A stretch of DNA of 34,535 nt from Eubacterium sp. (GTDB lineage Bacteria > Bacillota > Clostridia > Lachnospirales > Lachnospiraceae), in contig JAGAOE010000097.1 in the NCBI GenBank assembly GCA_017623885.1, positions 1-34,535 of the forward strand. The letters are read 5' to 3'. The number at the start of each line of letters is the position of its first letter. The first letter of the stretch is position 1. The notes under the pieces were generated by a model that saw only the letters and a list, made by a program, of their open reading frames with translations, made no database searches and was not told the origin of the DNA. Shown here piece after piece: positions 24,678-32,719 of this stretch. The translations under genes and the position numbers were made by a program.

Positions 24678-25694
24678 TTATGCTCGTGATACGCCCATAT
24701 TCTGCACGGATTTTCCATGCATCACCTCTGTCTCCAAATAAATCTCTGTCGGAGTCGTCGTTTCATCAGATTCCAGCTTTTTTAACATCAGCTCTGCCGC
24801 ATGTCTTGCAATCGCTTCTGTCGGCTGTGTGATAATCGTCAATGTCGGATGCAGGGCACGTGCAAACTCACGATTATCAAACCCGATCACGGACAAATCC
24901 TTCGGGATACGAATCCCCTTTTCGTTCAAAGCAATCATCGTGCCCATCGTCATTTCGTAGTTCGCCGCAAACACTGCCGTCACTTCCGGATGATGCTCCA
25001 AGAGTTCGGTAACTCCTGCCACAGCTCCCCGAATCGTATAATCACTGTGTACCACCAGCTTCGAATCCACCTTGATACCTGCCTGATTCAAAGCTGCCTC
25101 ATAGCCCTTATAACGCTCATGCGCAGTATATATTTCTTTTGGTCCTGTCACCATTGCGATTTTCTCATGACCGTTTTCCAGCAATATATCTACTGCTTTT
25201 TTGGCTGCATCCTGATTGTCTACCAGAATACTGTCGCAGGAAAGCTCCGGCAATTTCCGGTCGATAATAATCATCGGTTTTTTCGCATCTGCAAACTGCT
25301 TTAAATGCGCACCTGACGAATCAACCGGCATATTGATAATTCCGTCTACCCGTTTTCGGTACAGAAACTCTACCGCCTCACGCTCCAACTGCTTATCTGT
25401 TCTGCAGTCACATACAATCGTCGCATATCCTTTTTTTCGCAGAATATCTTCCATCGCTGTAATAATCTCGGTACAGAAAATATTGTTTAACTCCGGTATC
25501 ACCACTCCGATGGTATACGTGCGGTTTGTCTTTAAACCGCGCGCCACTTCATTGACCTCAAAGTTCAGCTCCTTGATGGCTGCCTCTATTTTTTCACGGT
25601 TTTTTTCACGGACATTTCCGCCATTCAGATAAGAAGATATTGTCGCCAGCCCAAGTCCGGTTCGATTGGCAATATCTTTAATCGTCGCCGCCAT
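24678..25694 (-). CDS. LacI/GalR-family repressor of the aldolase operon
   Basis: This 338-residue regulator has a helix-turn-helix (about 4-25, IKDIANRTGLGLATISSYLN), a hinge helix with the minor-groove Leu (VARGLKTNRT, Leu54), and a periplasmic-binding-protein-like sugar domain from about residue 60. Its start overlaps the aldolase stop as TAATG. It is the second gene of the operon and almost certainly represses it at the perfect palindrome at 26583-26606, relieved by a pathway sugar or sugar phosphate. The fucI operator shares its core, so cross-regulation is possible. Confidence 0.93.
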   Translation of the reverse strand: MAATIKDIANRTGLGLATISSYLNGGNVREKNREKIEAAIKELNFEVNEVARGLKTNRTYTIGVVIPELNNIFCTEIITAMEDILRKKGYATIVCDCRTDKQLEREAVEFLYRKRVDGIINMPVDSSGAHLKQFADAKKPMIIIDRKLPELSCDSILVDNQDAAKKAVDILLENGHEKIAMVTGPKEIYTAHERYKGYEAALNQAGIKVDSKLVVHSDYTIRGAVAGVTELLEHHPEVTAVFAANYEMTMGTMIALNEKGIRIPKDLSVIGFDNREFARALHPTLTIITQPTEAIARHAAELMLKKLESDETTTPTEIYLETEVMHGKSVQNMGVSRA

Positions 25695-26545
25695 TACATC
25701 GCCTTACCGTCACATCCGCATACTTTCATACGATTTTTCACAAGCTCTGTCACCGCAGCCATTCCGACTTCACCCAGCTTCTTGGGATCGAATACATCCG
25801 GCTGTTCTTTTAATAATGCTTTTCCTGCATCGGTATATGCCACGCGAAGCTCTGTCGCAAAGTTCACTTTGCAAATACCTCTCTTTACACAGTCCTTTAC
25901 ATCTTCGTCGGTAAGACCGGATGCTCCATGTAATACGAGCGGAACATCTACGACTGCGCGAATCTCTGACAAACGTTCTTTGTCCAGAACCGGAGTTCCT
26001 ACATAAAAACCGTGTGCGGTTCCGATTGCAATCGCCAGTGAATCCACACCTGTTTTTTCCACAAATTCTTTTGCTTCCATCGGGTCGGTATTTGTATCTG
26101 CTTCTGCTTCTAACTCGTCTTCTTTTCCACCGACTTTACCAAGCTCTGCCTCTACCGGAATTCCATTCGGATGAGCGACTGCTACCACTCTTGCACTCAC
26201 ATCTACATTTCCGTCAAACGGTAATTTTGATCCGTCAATCATCACTGAGGTATATCCTTCTTTTATCGCACGTACTGCCAGTTCAAAGCTGCTTCCGTGA
26301 TCCAGATGTAAACATACCGGAACGGTCGCATTCTTTGCCTCTGCTGCCACCATAGCTACAAACATTTCCAGGCTCGCATACTTTACAGTAGAGGGTGTCG
26401 TCTGAATCATAACCGGTGCCTTTAATTCTTCTGCCGCCTTTATAATCGCCTTTACCATCTCCATATTTTCTGCGTTAAATGCGCCTATCGCATATCCGCC
26501 TTTTTGAGCATCTGCCAACATTTGTTTTGAAGTAACGAAAGCCAT
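25694..26545 (-). CDS. Class II ketose-bisphosphate aldolase (GatY/KbaY-like)
   Basis: This 283-residue zinc aldolase cleaves fructose 1,6- or tagatose 1,6-bisphosphate to dihydroxyacetone phosphate and glyceraldehyde 3-phosphate. Zinc and catalytic residues are visible: HLDHGSS with Asp82 and His83, His178 in GTAHGFY, His206 in LHGASG. Length matches E. coli GatY/KbaY (about 284-286). It is the first gene of the operon, with AGGAGG before the ATG. Companion genes (GatD-like, LacC-like) suggest a tagatose-type bisphosphate, but fructose bisphosphate cannot be excluded. The C-terminus carries a short CGC sequence. Confidence 0.92.
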   Translation of the reverse strand: MAFVTSKQMLADAQKGGYAIGAFNAENMEMVKAIIKAAEELKAPVMIQTTPSTVKYASLEMFVAMVAAEAKNATVPVCLHLDHGSSFELAVRAIKEGYTSVMIDGSKLPFDGNVDVSARVVAVAHPNGIPVEAELGKVGGKEDELEAEADTNTDPMEAKEFVEKTGVDSLAIAIGTAHGFYVGTPVLDKERLSEIRAVVDVPLVLHGASGLTDEDVKDCVKRGICKVNFATELRVAYTDAGKALLKEQPDVFDPKKLGEVGMAAVTELVKNRMKVCGCDGKAM

Positions 26546-26582
26546 CTCTTTTTCCTCCTCATCGTTCTTGTTTTTGTTTTTT

Positions 26583-26606
26583 CAAAACCGAAACGTTTCG
26601 GTTTTG
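26583..26606 (-). promoter_or_regulatory. Perfect 24-bp LacI-type operator
   Basis: The half-site CAAAACCGAAAC is followed by its exact reverse complement, centred on CG as in LacI/GalR operators. It lies about +5 to +28 from the predicted start of the aldolase operon, where a bound repressor would block initiation or elongation. The encoded LacI protein is the obvious ligand. Confidence 0.92.
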
Positions 26607-26617
26607 CTGTTGAAATA

Positions 26618-26646
26618 ATCGTACAATACTTCCCTTTGATTGTCAA
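26618..26646 (-). promoter_or_regulatory. Promoter of the aldolase operon
   Basis: On the minus strand TTGACA (26641-26646) and TACGAT (26618-26623) are 17 bp apart. The predicted start is near 26611, just before the operator. The -10 region is half of an 11-bp inverted repeat (ATCGTACAATA at 26618-26628, TATTGTACGAT at 26678-26688), which could bind a second regulator. Confidence 0.85.
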
Positions 26647-26705
26647 AGCTTTTTTTGCAAAAAACGAAGATGGTGAATATTGTACGATTTTCAGATACGA
26701 TTGTT

Positions 26706-27248
26706 CTATTTTTTCTCTTTTTCCATGCGCAGAGCGCATACATAGACGACTGTACTTGAGAATAACGCCACCAAAAATCCGCCCAACACATCACTGGGGA
26801 AATGTACGCACAAGTACAGACGTGACCATGCGATGAGTATCGCCAGTACGAGCAATGGAATCCCATATTTTTTCGGAAGCATCCGCACATAAATCAATGC
26901 ACAGGCGAATGAGGCACAGGTGTGACCGGACGGAAAGGAAGAATCGATCGGAATCGTTCCGAGCGGAATCAATGCCTCATACACCTCATAGGGACGCGCC
27001 CGGCCGATCAATGTTTTTAGGATTCCGTTATTAATCAGCGTAGCAAGCACCAGTGCGCATGCAACCGTCACGCCTACCTTACGCGTCTTTTTAAAAACCA
27101 GCAATATGATTGCCAGTATAATCCAAAACAAACCGTAGTCACCGAGTCGTGATATACACTCCCAAAAGCGGTTCATCCAAGAGACACGCAGTTGCTCCTG
27201 AATAAAAAATAATACGGATGCATCTGCCTGTTGTATCCATTCTATCAT
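26706..27248 (-). CDS. PAP2-family membrane phosphatase
   Basis: This 180-residue membrane protein has the three PAP2 motifs: KTLIGRARP (78-86), PSGHT (106-110) and SRLYLCVHFPSD (142-153). The catalytic His pair and Arg are intact. Homologues dephosphorylate undecaprenyl pyrophosphate or phosphatidic acid derivatives at the outer membrane face. Its ATG overlaps the MFS transporter stop as ATGA, so it is translated with that transporter. A direct functional link between them is not evident. Confidence 0.9.
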   Translation of the reverse strand: MIEWIQQADASVLFFIQEQLRVSWMNRFWECISRLGDYGLFWIILAIILLVFKKTRKVGVTVACALVLATLINNGILKTLIGRARPYEVYEALIPLGTIPIDSSFPSGHTCASFACALIYVRMLPKKYGIPLLVLAILIAWSRLYLCVHFPSDVLGGFLVALFSSTVVYVCALRMEKEKK

Positions 27249-28432
27249 CGTTTTGCTCCTCTTTGAAGATATAGTACGCCGAGCAATAACAGCACCGGGA
27301 ATATGATTCCTGCCAGTATACCACTCTTTAAATTATCTCCCATCAAAAAAGATACCATACCTACCAGTGTCGGTCCTCCGGAGCAGCCCAGATCGCCGCC
27401 CAGCGCCAATAATGCAAACATCGCCGTGCCGCCTTTCGGAAGCGCTGCTGCTGCCTTGCTAAAGGTTCCGGGCCACATGATTCCGACTGACAGACCGCAA
27501 AGCGCACAGGCTACGAGTCCCAGCATCGGAATCGGCAATAATGCAATTCCCAAATATGCACAAATACACAAGATACAGCTACCGCTCATAAAACGGTTCA
27601 AACATATTTTATCTCCATATTTTCCATAAAACACACGTGACAATCCCATGCAAATCGCAAATGTCATCGGACCTGCCAAATCGCCCAGCGTCTTCGATAT
27701 ACCAAGTGCCTGTTCCACAAATGTCGATGCCCACTGGCTGACCGCCTGTTCACTCGCACCGGCACAAATCATCATGACTAACAACAACCAGAACAGCTTG
27801 GAGCAAAACAGCTCACGCAAATTCATACTCTGCTCGCCCTCTTCCAGCAATGTCGCAATCGGAACTTTGGTGAAAACAACTGCATTTGCAAGGGGGATAA
27901 GCGCCCAGACAAGTGCCAATATTTTCCAGTTTTGTATACCGCATACGGAAAAAAACAACGTCGATAGCATAACGACACCTACATGTCCCCAGCAATAGAA
28001 CGAATGCAGCATACTCATCGCCTGTTCTTTATTATCTGACGGGCACGCTTCTACGACCGGACTCACCAATACTTCCAGCAATCCGCCACCAATCGCATAG
28101 AGCATCACCGCCAGCAAAATTCCCAAAAACGGTATCGGCAAAAGCTCCGGTAAAATCGCAAGCAACGCCAGACCTGCTGCCGAACAAATATGTGCAGTCA
28201 CCATACAAACACGATAACCGATGCGATCCACCACTTTCACAGCAATCAAATCCACCAATAGCTGGATTCCGAAATTAAATGTCACTAATAACGTAATCTG
28301 CTCCAGCGGAATCCCATAGGTACGCTGAAATGTCAAAAAAAGTAGTGGTACAAAATTATTCACAATCGCCTGTACAATATAACCTACAAAGCACGCGACA
28401 ATTGTCTTATTGTAAATATTTTTTTCCTGCAT
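27245..28432 (-). CDS. MFS transporter, FucP/FHS-like sugar permease type
   Basis: This protein has about 395 residues and twelve hydrophobic segments in two halves with a central loop (about 205-215). The stretch GGGLLEVLVSPVVEACP followed by LHSFYCWGHVG resembles the FHS subgroup of MFS permeases that includes fucose permease, but the substrate cannot be read from sequence. GAGAGG abuts the first ATG (28441) and is 8 nt from the ATG at 28432, so I take the latter. It precedes the aldolase operon and may supply its sugar. The leader carries repeats and a hairpin. PAP2 phosphatase follows with overlap. Confidence 0.85.
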   Translation of the reverse strand: MQEKNIYNKTIVACFVGYIVQAIVNNFVPLLFLTFQRTYGIPLEQITLLVTFNFGIQLLVDLIAVKVVDRIGYRVCMVTAHICSAAGLALLAILPELLPIPFLGILLAVMLYAIGGGLLEVLVSPVVEACPSDNKEQAMSMLHSFYCWGHVGVVMLSTLFFSVCGIQNWKILALVWALIPLANAVVFTKVPIATLLEEGEQSMNLRELFCSKLFWLLLVMMICAGASEQAVSQWASTFVEQALGISKTLGDLAGPMTFAICMGLSRVFYGKYGDKICLNRFMSGSCILCICAYLGIALLPIPMLGLVACALCGLSVGIMWPGTFSKAAAALPKGGTAMFALLALGGDLGCSGGPTLVGMVSFLMGDNLKSGILAGIIFPVLLLLGVLYLQRGAKR

Positions 28433-28448
28433 TATGTACATCCTCTCT

Positions 28449-28566
28449 ATGTCTCATTTGATAAGCGATTGCGAAACTCCTCGTTTACTTTTCCGAAACC
28501 GTGCAACACGGTAAGGTTAATGAACAGTTTCGCAAATATCTAATGTCTCATTTGATTCTATTACAA
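28449..28566 (-). promoter_or_regulatory. MFS gene leader with direct repeats, dyads and a possible promoter
   Basis: The 14-bp sequence ATGTCTCATTTGAT occurs at 28449-28462 and 28543-28556. Between the copies are the dyad arms TTGCGAAACT/AGTTTCGCAA (28469-28478, 28526-28535) and a CCGTG/CACGG hairpin. A weak promoter, TTGTAA (28561-28566) and TTAGAT (28538-28543) with 17-bp spacing, overlaps the second repeat. I do not recognise a known riboswitch. Binding sites for a regulator are the simplest reading. Confidence 0.5.
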
Positions 28567-29031
28567 TATTTTCTCCATACACGTCTTGTACGGCACCAAT
28601 CCCATTTTGTCATAAAACTTACGTGCCGAGGGATTGCACTCCCACACATTCAAGGTCACATGATAGCACCCCTGTTCTTTTGCATACGCCAGTACATACT
28701 CATACAGTGTACGACCGATGTGTTGTCCCCGTATGCTCTCATCCACACACAAATCATCGATGTACAATGCTTTCACATCGGTCAGCACCGCATCATTTTT
28801 CTGCTGCGTCAGCATACAAAAGGCATATCCCAGCACCTGTTCATTTTCGTCTACACCTACAAAAATCGGTCGCTTGTCATCTGTTATGATTTCCAAAAGC
28901 TGCGCATCATCATATTTTTTTCCGCTTCCCTGAAACAAATCCGGTCTTCCTTTATGATGTACCATAAGTACCTGTTCCAACAGGCGATTGATCCCTTCCA
29001 TATCACATTCCTTTGCCCGTCGAATCTGCAT
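28561..29031 (-). CDS. GNAT-family N-acetyltransferase
   Basis: This 156-residue acetyltransferase has the acetyl-CoA-binding motif A (DDLCVDESIRGQHIGRTLYEY, with RGQHIG near 106-111) and motif B-like NPSARKFYDKMGL near the C-terminus. The N-terminus (MQIRRAKECDMEGI) is typical of the family. The acceptor cannot be inferred. GGAGAAGGA precedes the ATG, 36 bp after the FliB-like gene, and it is the last gene of the der-plsY group. No clear terminator follows. Confidence 0.88.
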   Translation of the reverse strand: MQIRRAKECDMEGINRLLEQVLMVHHKGRPDLFQGSGKKYDDAQLLEIITDDKRPIFVGVDENEQVLGYAFCMLTQQKNDAVLTDVKALYIDDLCVDESIRGQHIGRTLYEYVLAYAKEQGCYHVTLNVWECNPSARKFYDKMGLVPYKTCMEKIL

Positions 29032-29067
29032 GTCCTTCTCTCCTTCTTCATTGCATTTATTTTTTTC

Positions 29068-30207
29068 TCACTCCGTGAGTTCTGACAATCTCCACCAGAG
29101 CGCACACTCCATCTGTTCCAGATTCTCATCCGAATGCTCGATTTCTCGCGAAAAACGATACACGACTTCTATCACATCTTCCTGTTCCAGCATCTTTTCG
29201 TTTTTCAGCCAACGAGCCACACAAATCTCATATATCAGCGCAAGATATGCGACCATTGTATCCACTTTCCCATAGATTCTGCCGTCATATACCGCCCCTG
29301 CAAAATAAGTACTGATAAAATAAACCGCCAACTGTTCGATCTGAATATCCAGCCAAGGCGCCTGCGCTTTCGTCCACTCCCGAAATTCCTGCTGCAGCGA
29401 CCGATAAGCATTTGCGCCCTGTACATATAACAGCATCTGTGTATCGATCAACACCTGATCCCAGTCCTCGCGAAGCCGCTCCAGCTCACAGAGTCGCTCA
29501 AAATGCTTTTTTGCAATTGCATAACGTCGTCTCGAAGCTCCTGACCACTGTTCCAGACATTTGCGAACGGTATACAATGACGATTCCTTTTTGGCTCGCT
29601 CTAATACTTCCGTCGTCTCGCCCAATCTGTTTTGACGGTATCGACGCTCTATGTCGTGTGCAATTCCGAGCACCAACAGCAGACGCTCTTCGATTCGCAG
29701 TTCACGATTCTGCAAAATCCGAATCATCTCTGTGCGTGCATCCAACAGACTTCCATAGAGGAAATAGTCGAATGATTCATAACACTCACTCTTTGTCATC
29801 TCGCGTTCTTCTTCCAAAAATGTCACCGGCGTCTGTCGATTTAACAACAGACGCGCCACATACGGGCATGACACCGACAGTGTGTATTCCCGCACATTTT
29901 CAAATTCTTCTATATGTCTCGGATATGTCCGACATGTTTTACACAAGCTGTCTGCTCCCATCTGCCGATACATCTCGCACAATCCATCTTCACGTAAAAA
30001 AGCACATCTTCCGTCTTTACACTGACGAAACGTCCCCTTTCGCCACTTAATGTCGCGCAGGAGACGTTTTCGAAATGTTTTCGACTCATGATACTTTTTC
30101 AAAGACTGCGCATCTATGACGATTTCCCAACCTGCACAGCAGGTATCTTCGCACGCACCGGCAACACAGGAAAATTCCTTATAATAATCCGGATACACAA
30201 TCAACAT
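29068..30207 (-). CDS. FliB-like lysine N-methylase (Cys-rich)
   Basis: This 379-residue protein matches the flagellin lysine-N-methylase (FliB) family. The N-terminal third is Cys-rich, with Cys14, 19, 23, 24, 63, 68, 77, 89, 92 and 114, including the GACEDTCCAGW and SLCKTCRTYPR patterns, likely an iron-sulfur cluster site. The remainder is helical with many charged residues. FliB methylates surface lysines of flagellin in Salmonella. No flagellar gene lies in the window; it sits instead between dut and a GNAT acetyltransferase in a housekeeping-type operon, so the target protein may differ. GAGGGA precedes the ATG. Confidence 0.88.
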   Translation of the reverse strand: MLIVYPDYYKEFSCVAGACEDTCCAGWEIVIDAQSLKKYHESKTFRKRLLRDIKWRKGTFRQCKDGRCAFLREDGLCEMYRQMGADSLCKTCRTYPRHIEEFENVREYTLSVSCPYVARLLLNRQTPVTFLEEEREMTKSECYESFDYFLYGSLLDARTEMIRILQNRELRIEERLLLVLGIAHDIERRYRQNRLGETTEVLERAKKESSLYTVRKCLEQWSGASRRRYAIAKKHFERLCELERLREDWDQVLIDTQMLLYVQGANAYRSLQQEFREWTKAQAPWLDIQIEQLAVYFISTYFAGAVYDGRIYGKVDTMVAYLALIYEICVARWLKNEKMLEQEDVIEVVYRFSREIEHSDENLEQMECALWWRLSELTE

Positions 30208-30231
30208 ATCATTTCCCTCAAACCAATCTTT

Positions 30232-30684
30232 TTAATTTTTTCCTGTCGAACCAAATCCGCCGCGATTTTCATTCGACAATTCTTCTACTTCCTCAAACGT
30301 AATTTGCGGCTGATTCTCCACGATACGGAACTGACAGATTCTGTCATTCGCATGCACAACCACATCGCGGGTCGCATATGCCGGCCAATGCCAGACATCA
30401 TCCTGACCACAATAGGTCTGATCAATCACACCACATGAATTTGTCTGTATCAGTCCGTAATTTTTAAAGGTCGAGCTACGCGGCACTACATGTGCCTCAT
30501 AGCCTTTCGGCAACTGCATAGACACGCCTAAGTTTACAAGCTTAAATTCACCTGCTTTAAACTCCACATCCTGTGCCGCGCGCAAATCAATCCAGTCTGA
30601 CTTTCCGTCGATATAAGTCAGTTTTTCGATTTGATCTGTATGGTATACAATCTTAATGGTTTCTCTTTTTAAATCACGATTCAT
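30232..30684 (-). CDS. dut: dUTP diphosphatase (dUTPase)
   Basis: This 150-residue homotrimer-type dUTPase hydrolyses dUTP to dUMP and pyrophosphate. Motifs in order: SDWIDLRAA (1), PRSS (2, about 68-71), GVIDQTYCG (3), RICQ (4) and RGGFGSTG (5, at the C-terminus). Motif 3 is followed by [14 protein letters not shown], a variant seen in some Bacillota and phage dUTPases rather than the E. coli type. GGGGGA precedes the ATG. It lies between plsY and the FliB-like gene. Confidence 0.93.
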   Translation of the reverse strand: MNRDLKRETIKIVYHTDQIEKLTYIDGKSDWIDLRAAQDVEFKAGEFKLVNLGVSMQLPKGYEAHVVPRSSTFKNYGLIQTNSCGVIDQTYCGQDDVWHWPAYATRDVVVHANDRICQFRIVENQPQITFEEVEELSNENRGGFGSTGKN

Positions 30685-30723
30685 GTCATTCCCCCATGTC
30701 TCTTTTCATGATTTCCGTAACAT

Positions 30724-31380
30724 TTATTTTCCGATCGTAGTCTTCGGCTTTAATTCAAACTTGCTCTCGGTTCCTTTCATCAGACGACCGATATTTGCAT
30801 GATGTCTGACGATACCAAGTATCATGACAAATGCGGAAAGCGCATAAATTTCTATCAAGTCTGCACCTGTTGCCCGAATCAATCCCATCTGGCCAAAGAT
30901 AAGCGTCTGGATAAAGAAACTCAGGCATACGAGAATCGAGCCGAGTGATACATATTTTGTAATCGCTACCGTCACAATAAACAAAGTCAGACAAAGCGGC
31001 ACGCAAAGCGGGCATACAGCCAGCATCAGTCCACCGGTACATGCGATTCCCTTTCCGCCGTGAAACTTCATGAAAATCGGGAAATTATGTCCTAATACAG
31101 TTCCCACAGCCGCATAATACATCAGTACACTGACATTTACATCTGTCTGGTTTCGATACACCAGCCAGGTAATGAGAACTGCCAGCACCACCTTAAAAAC
31201 GTCTCCCAGAAATGTCAAAATACCTGCCTTCGGCCCCAGATTGCGGTAAGTGTTTGTCGTTCCTACATTTCCGCTTCCGACCTTTCGTAAATCAACATTT
31301 TTCGTCTTTCCATAAAAGAATCCTGTCAAAAAGTGACCACAAATATACCCTATAATAATTGAAATCAATCGCGCTAACAT
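30724..31380 (-). CDS. plsY: Glycerol-3-phosphate acyltransferase (acyl-phosphate dependent)
   Basis: This membrane enzyme (218 residues from the ATG) transfers acyl from acyl-phosphate to glycerol 3-phosphate, the first step of phospholipid synthesis. Conserved loops are visible: VGSGNVGTTNTYR, GHNFPIFMKFHGGKGIACTGG and GIVRHHANIGRL. The der stop codon lies 6 bp before this ATG. A TTG at 31386 has better spacing to the AAGGAGG, so initiation two codons earlier is possible. The der-plsY junction is typical of clostridia, where gpsA often comes next; here dut follows. Confidence 0.94.
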   Translation of the reverse strand: MLARLISIIIGYICGHFLTGFFYGKTKNVDLRKVGSGNVGTTNTYRNLGPKAGILTFLGDVFKVVLAVLITWLVYRNQTDVNVSVLMYYAAVGTVLGHNFPIFMKFHGGKGIACTGGLMLAVCPLCVPLCLTLFIVTVAITKYVSLGSILVCLSFFIQTLIFGQMGLIRATGADLIEIYALSAFVMILGIVRHHANIGRLMKGTESKFELKPKTTIGK

Positions 31381-31386
31381 CGCCAA

Positions 31387-32709
31387 CTATTCCTCCTTCC
31401 GTTCACGGACAATAAATTTTAAGGATGTTCCTCTAAATCCAAATGCCTCCCGAATCCGGTTTTCTAAATACCGGATATAAGAAAAATGTGCCAATTCTTT
31501 GTCATTCACAAAAATTACAAATGTCGGCGGTTTGACAGATACCTGCGTCACATAATAGATACGCAGACGTTTTCCTTTATCTGTCGGCGGCTGCTGCATC
31601 GCTACTGCTTCCGCTACAATCTCATTTAACACACCCGTCGCAATACGCATCGCATTGTTCTCAATGACCATATCAATCATCTCATAGACATTCTGCACAC
31701 GCTGACCGGTCTTTGCAGAAATGAACATAATCTCTGCATAAGATAAAAAGCTTAAAATCTGACGAATCTTCTCTGTCTGACGATAAATGGTTTTGTCATC
31801 TTTTTCGATTGCATCCCATTTATTTACGACAATGATAATACCTTTTCCACGCTCATGTGCAATACCTGCGATTTTTGCATCCTGCTCTGTCACGCCCTCT
31901 GTCGCATCAATCACAAGCAACACCACATCCGCACGCTCTACTGCAGTCACAGCACGAATGATACTGTAGCGCTCAATCTCTTCTTTTATTTTGTTTTTCC
32001 GGCGAAGTCCTGCTGTATCGATGAATACATATTCCTTGCCGTGATATTTTACCGGCGTGTCAATCGCATCGCGCGTTGTACCTGCAATGTCCGATACAAT
32101 CACACGATTATCTCCGGTCAATCGGTTTACAAGTGACGATTTACCGACGTTCGGCTTGCCGACTACTGCAATCTTCGGTCGGTCATCCTCTTCGTCCATA
32201 TTCACACGGTCCGGAAAATGCTTCACGACCTCATCCAGCAAATCACCGGTACCCAGCATAGATGCTGCCGATACCGGCACCGGTTCGCCCATTCCGAGAT
32301 TGTAAAACTCGTAAACATCCATCATCATTTTTTCGAAATTATCTACTTTATTTACCGCAAGAATCACCGGCTTGTGTGAGCGGCGCAGCATATCTGCCAC
32401 TTTTGAATCCGCATCCTGCATTCCCTGACGCACATCTACGATAAAAATAATCACATCTGCTGTATCTATCGCAATCTGTGCCTGCTCACGCATCTGTGAG
32501 AGAATAATATCTCCGCTGTCCGGCTCTATACCACCGGTATCAATCATTGTAAAGTTATAATTCAGCCAACTCACATCTGCATATATACGGTCTCTGGTCA
32601 CACCCGGCGTATCCTGTACGATGGAGATACGCGCTCCTGCCAGCGCATTGAACAGTGTGGATTTTCCTACATTGGGACGACCTACGATCGCCACGATCGG
32701 TTTACTCAT
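31387..32709 (-). CDS. der: Ribosome-assembly GTPase Der (EngA)
   Basis: This 440-residue double-GTPase acts in maturation of the 50S ribosomal subunit. Two P-loops are clear: GRPNVGKST at 10-18 and GKPNVGKSS at 184-192. Associated motifs include DTGG (57-60), NKVD (120-123), DTAG and NKWD in the second domain. The C-terminal KH-like domain follows (about 355-440, with the [11 protein letters not shown] stretch). It begins 10 bp after the DUF512 gene and abuts plsY. Confidence 0.97.
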   Translation of the reverse strand: MSKPIVAIVGRPNVGKSTLFNALAGARISIVQDTPGVTRDRIYADVSWLNYNFTMIDTGGIEPDSGDIILSQMREQAQIAIDTADVIIFIVDVRQGMQDADSKVADMLRRSHKPVILAVNKVDNFEKMMMDVYEFYNLGMGEPVPVSAASMLGTGDLLDEVVKHFPDRVNMDEEDDRPKIAVVGKPNVGKSSLVNRLTGDNRVIVSDIAGTTRDAIDTPVKYHGKEYVFIDTAGLRRKNKIKEEIERYSIIRAVTAVERADVVLLVIDATEGVTEQDAKIAGIAHERGKGIIIVVNKWDAIEKDDKTIYRQTEKIRQILSFLSYAEIMFISAKTGQRVQNVYEMIDMVIENNAMRIATGVLNEIVAEAVAMQQPPTDKGKRLRIYYVTQVSVKPPTFVIFVNDKELAHFSYIRYLENRIREAFGFRGTSLKFIVRERKEE

Positions 32710-32719
32710 AATCTATCTC

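Noticed and set aside
28449-28566. Known riboswitch in front of the MFS gene
   Set aside because: There are dyads and a hairpin, but no consensus core of a class I can recognise.
28501-29085. Plus-strand open frame of 194 codons opposite the GNAT gene
   Set aside because: It is antisense to a good GNAT acetyltransferase and has unlikely composition; nothing supports translation.
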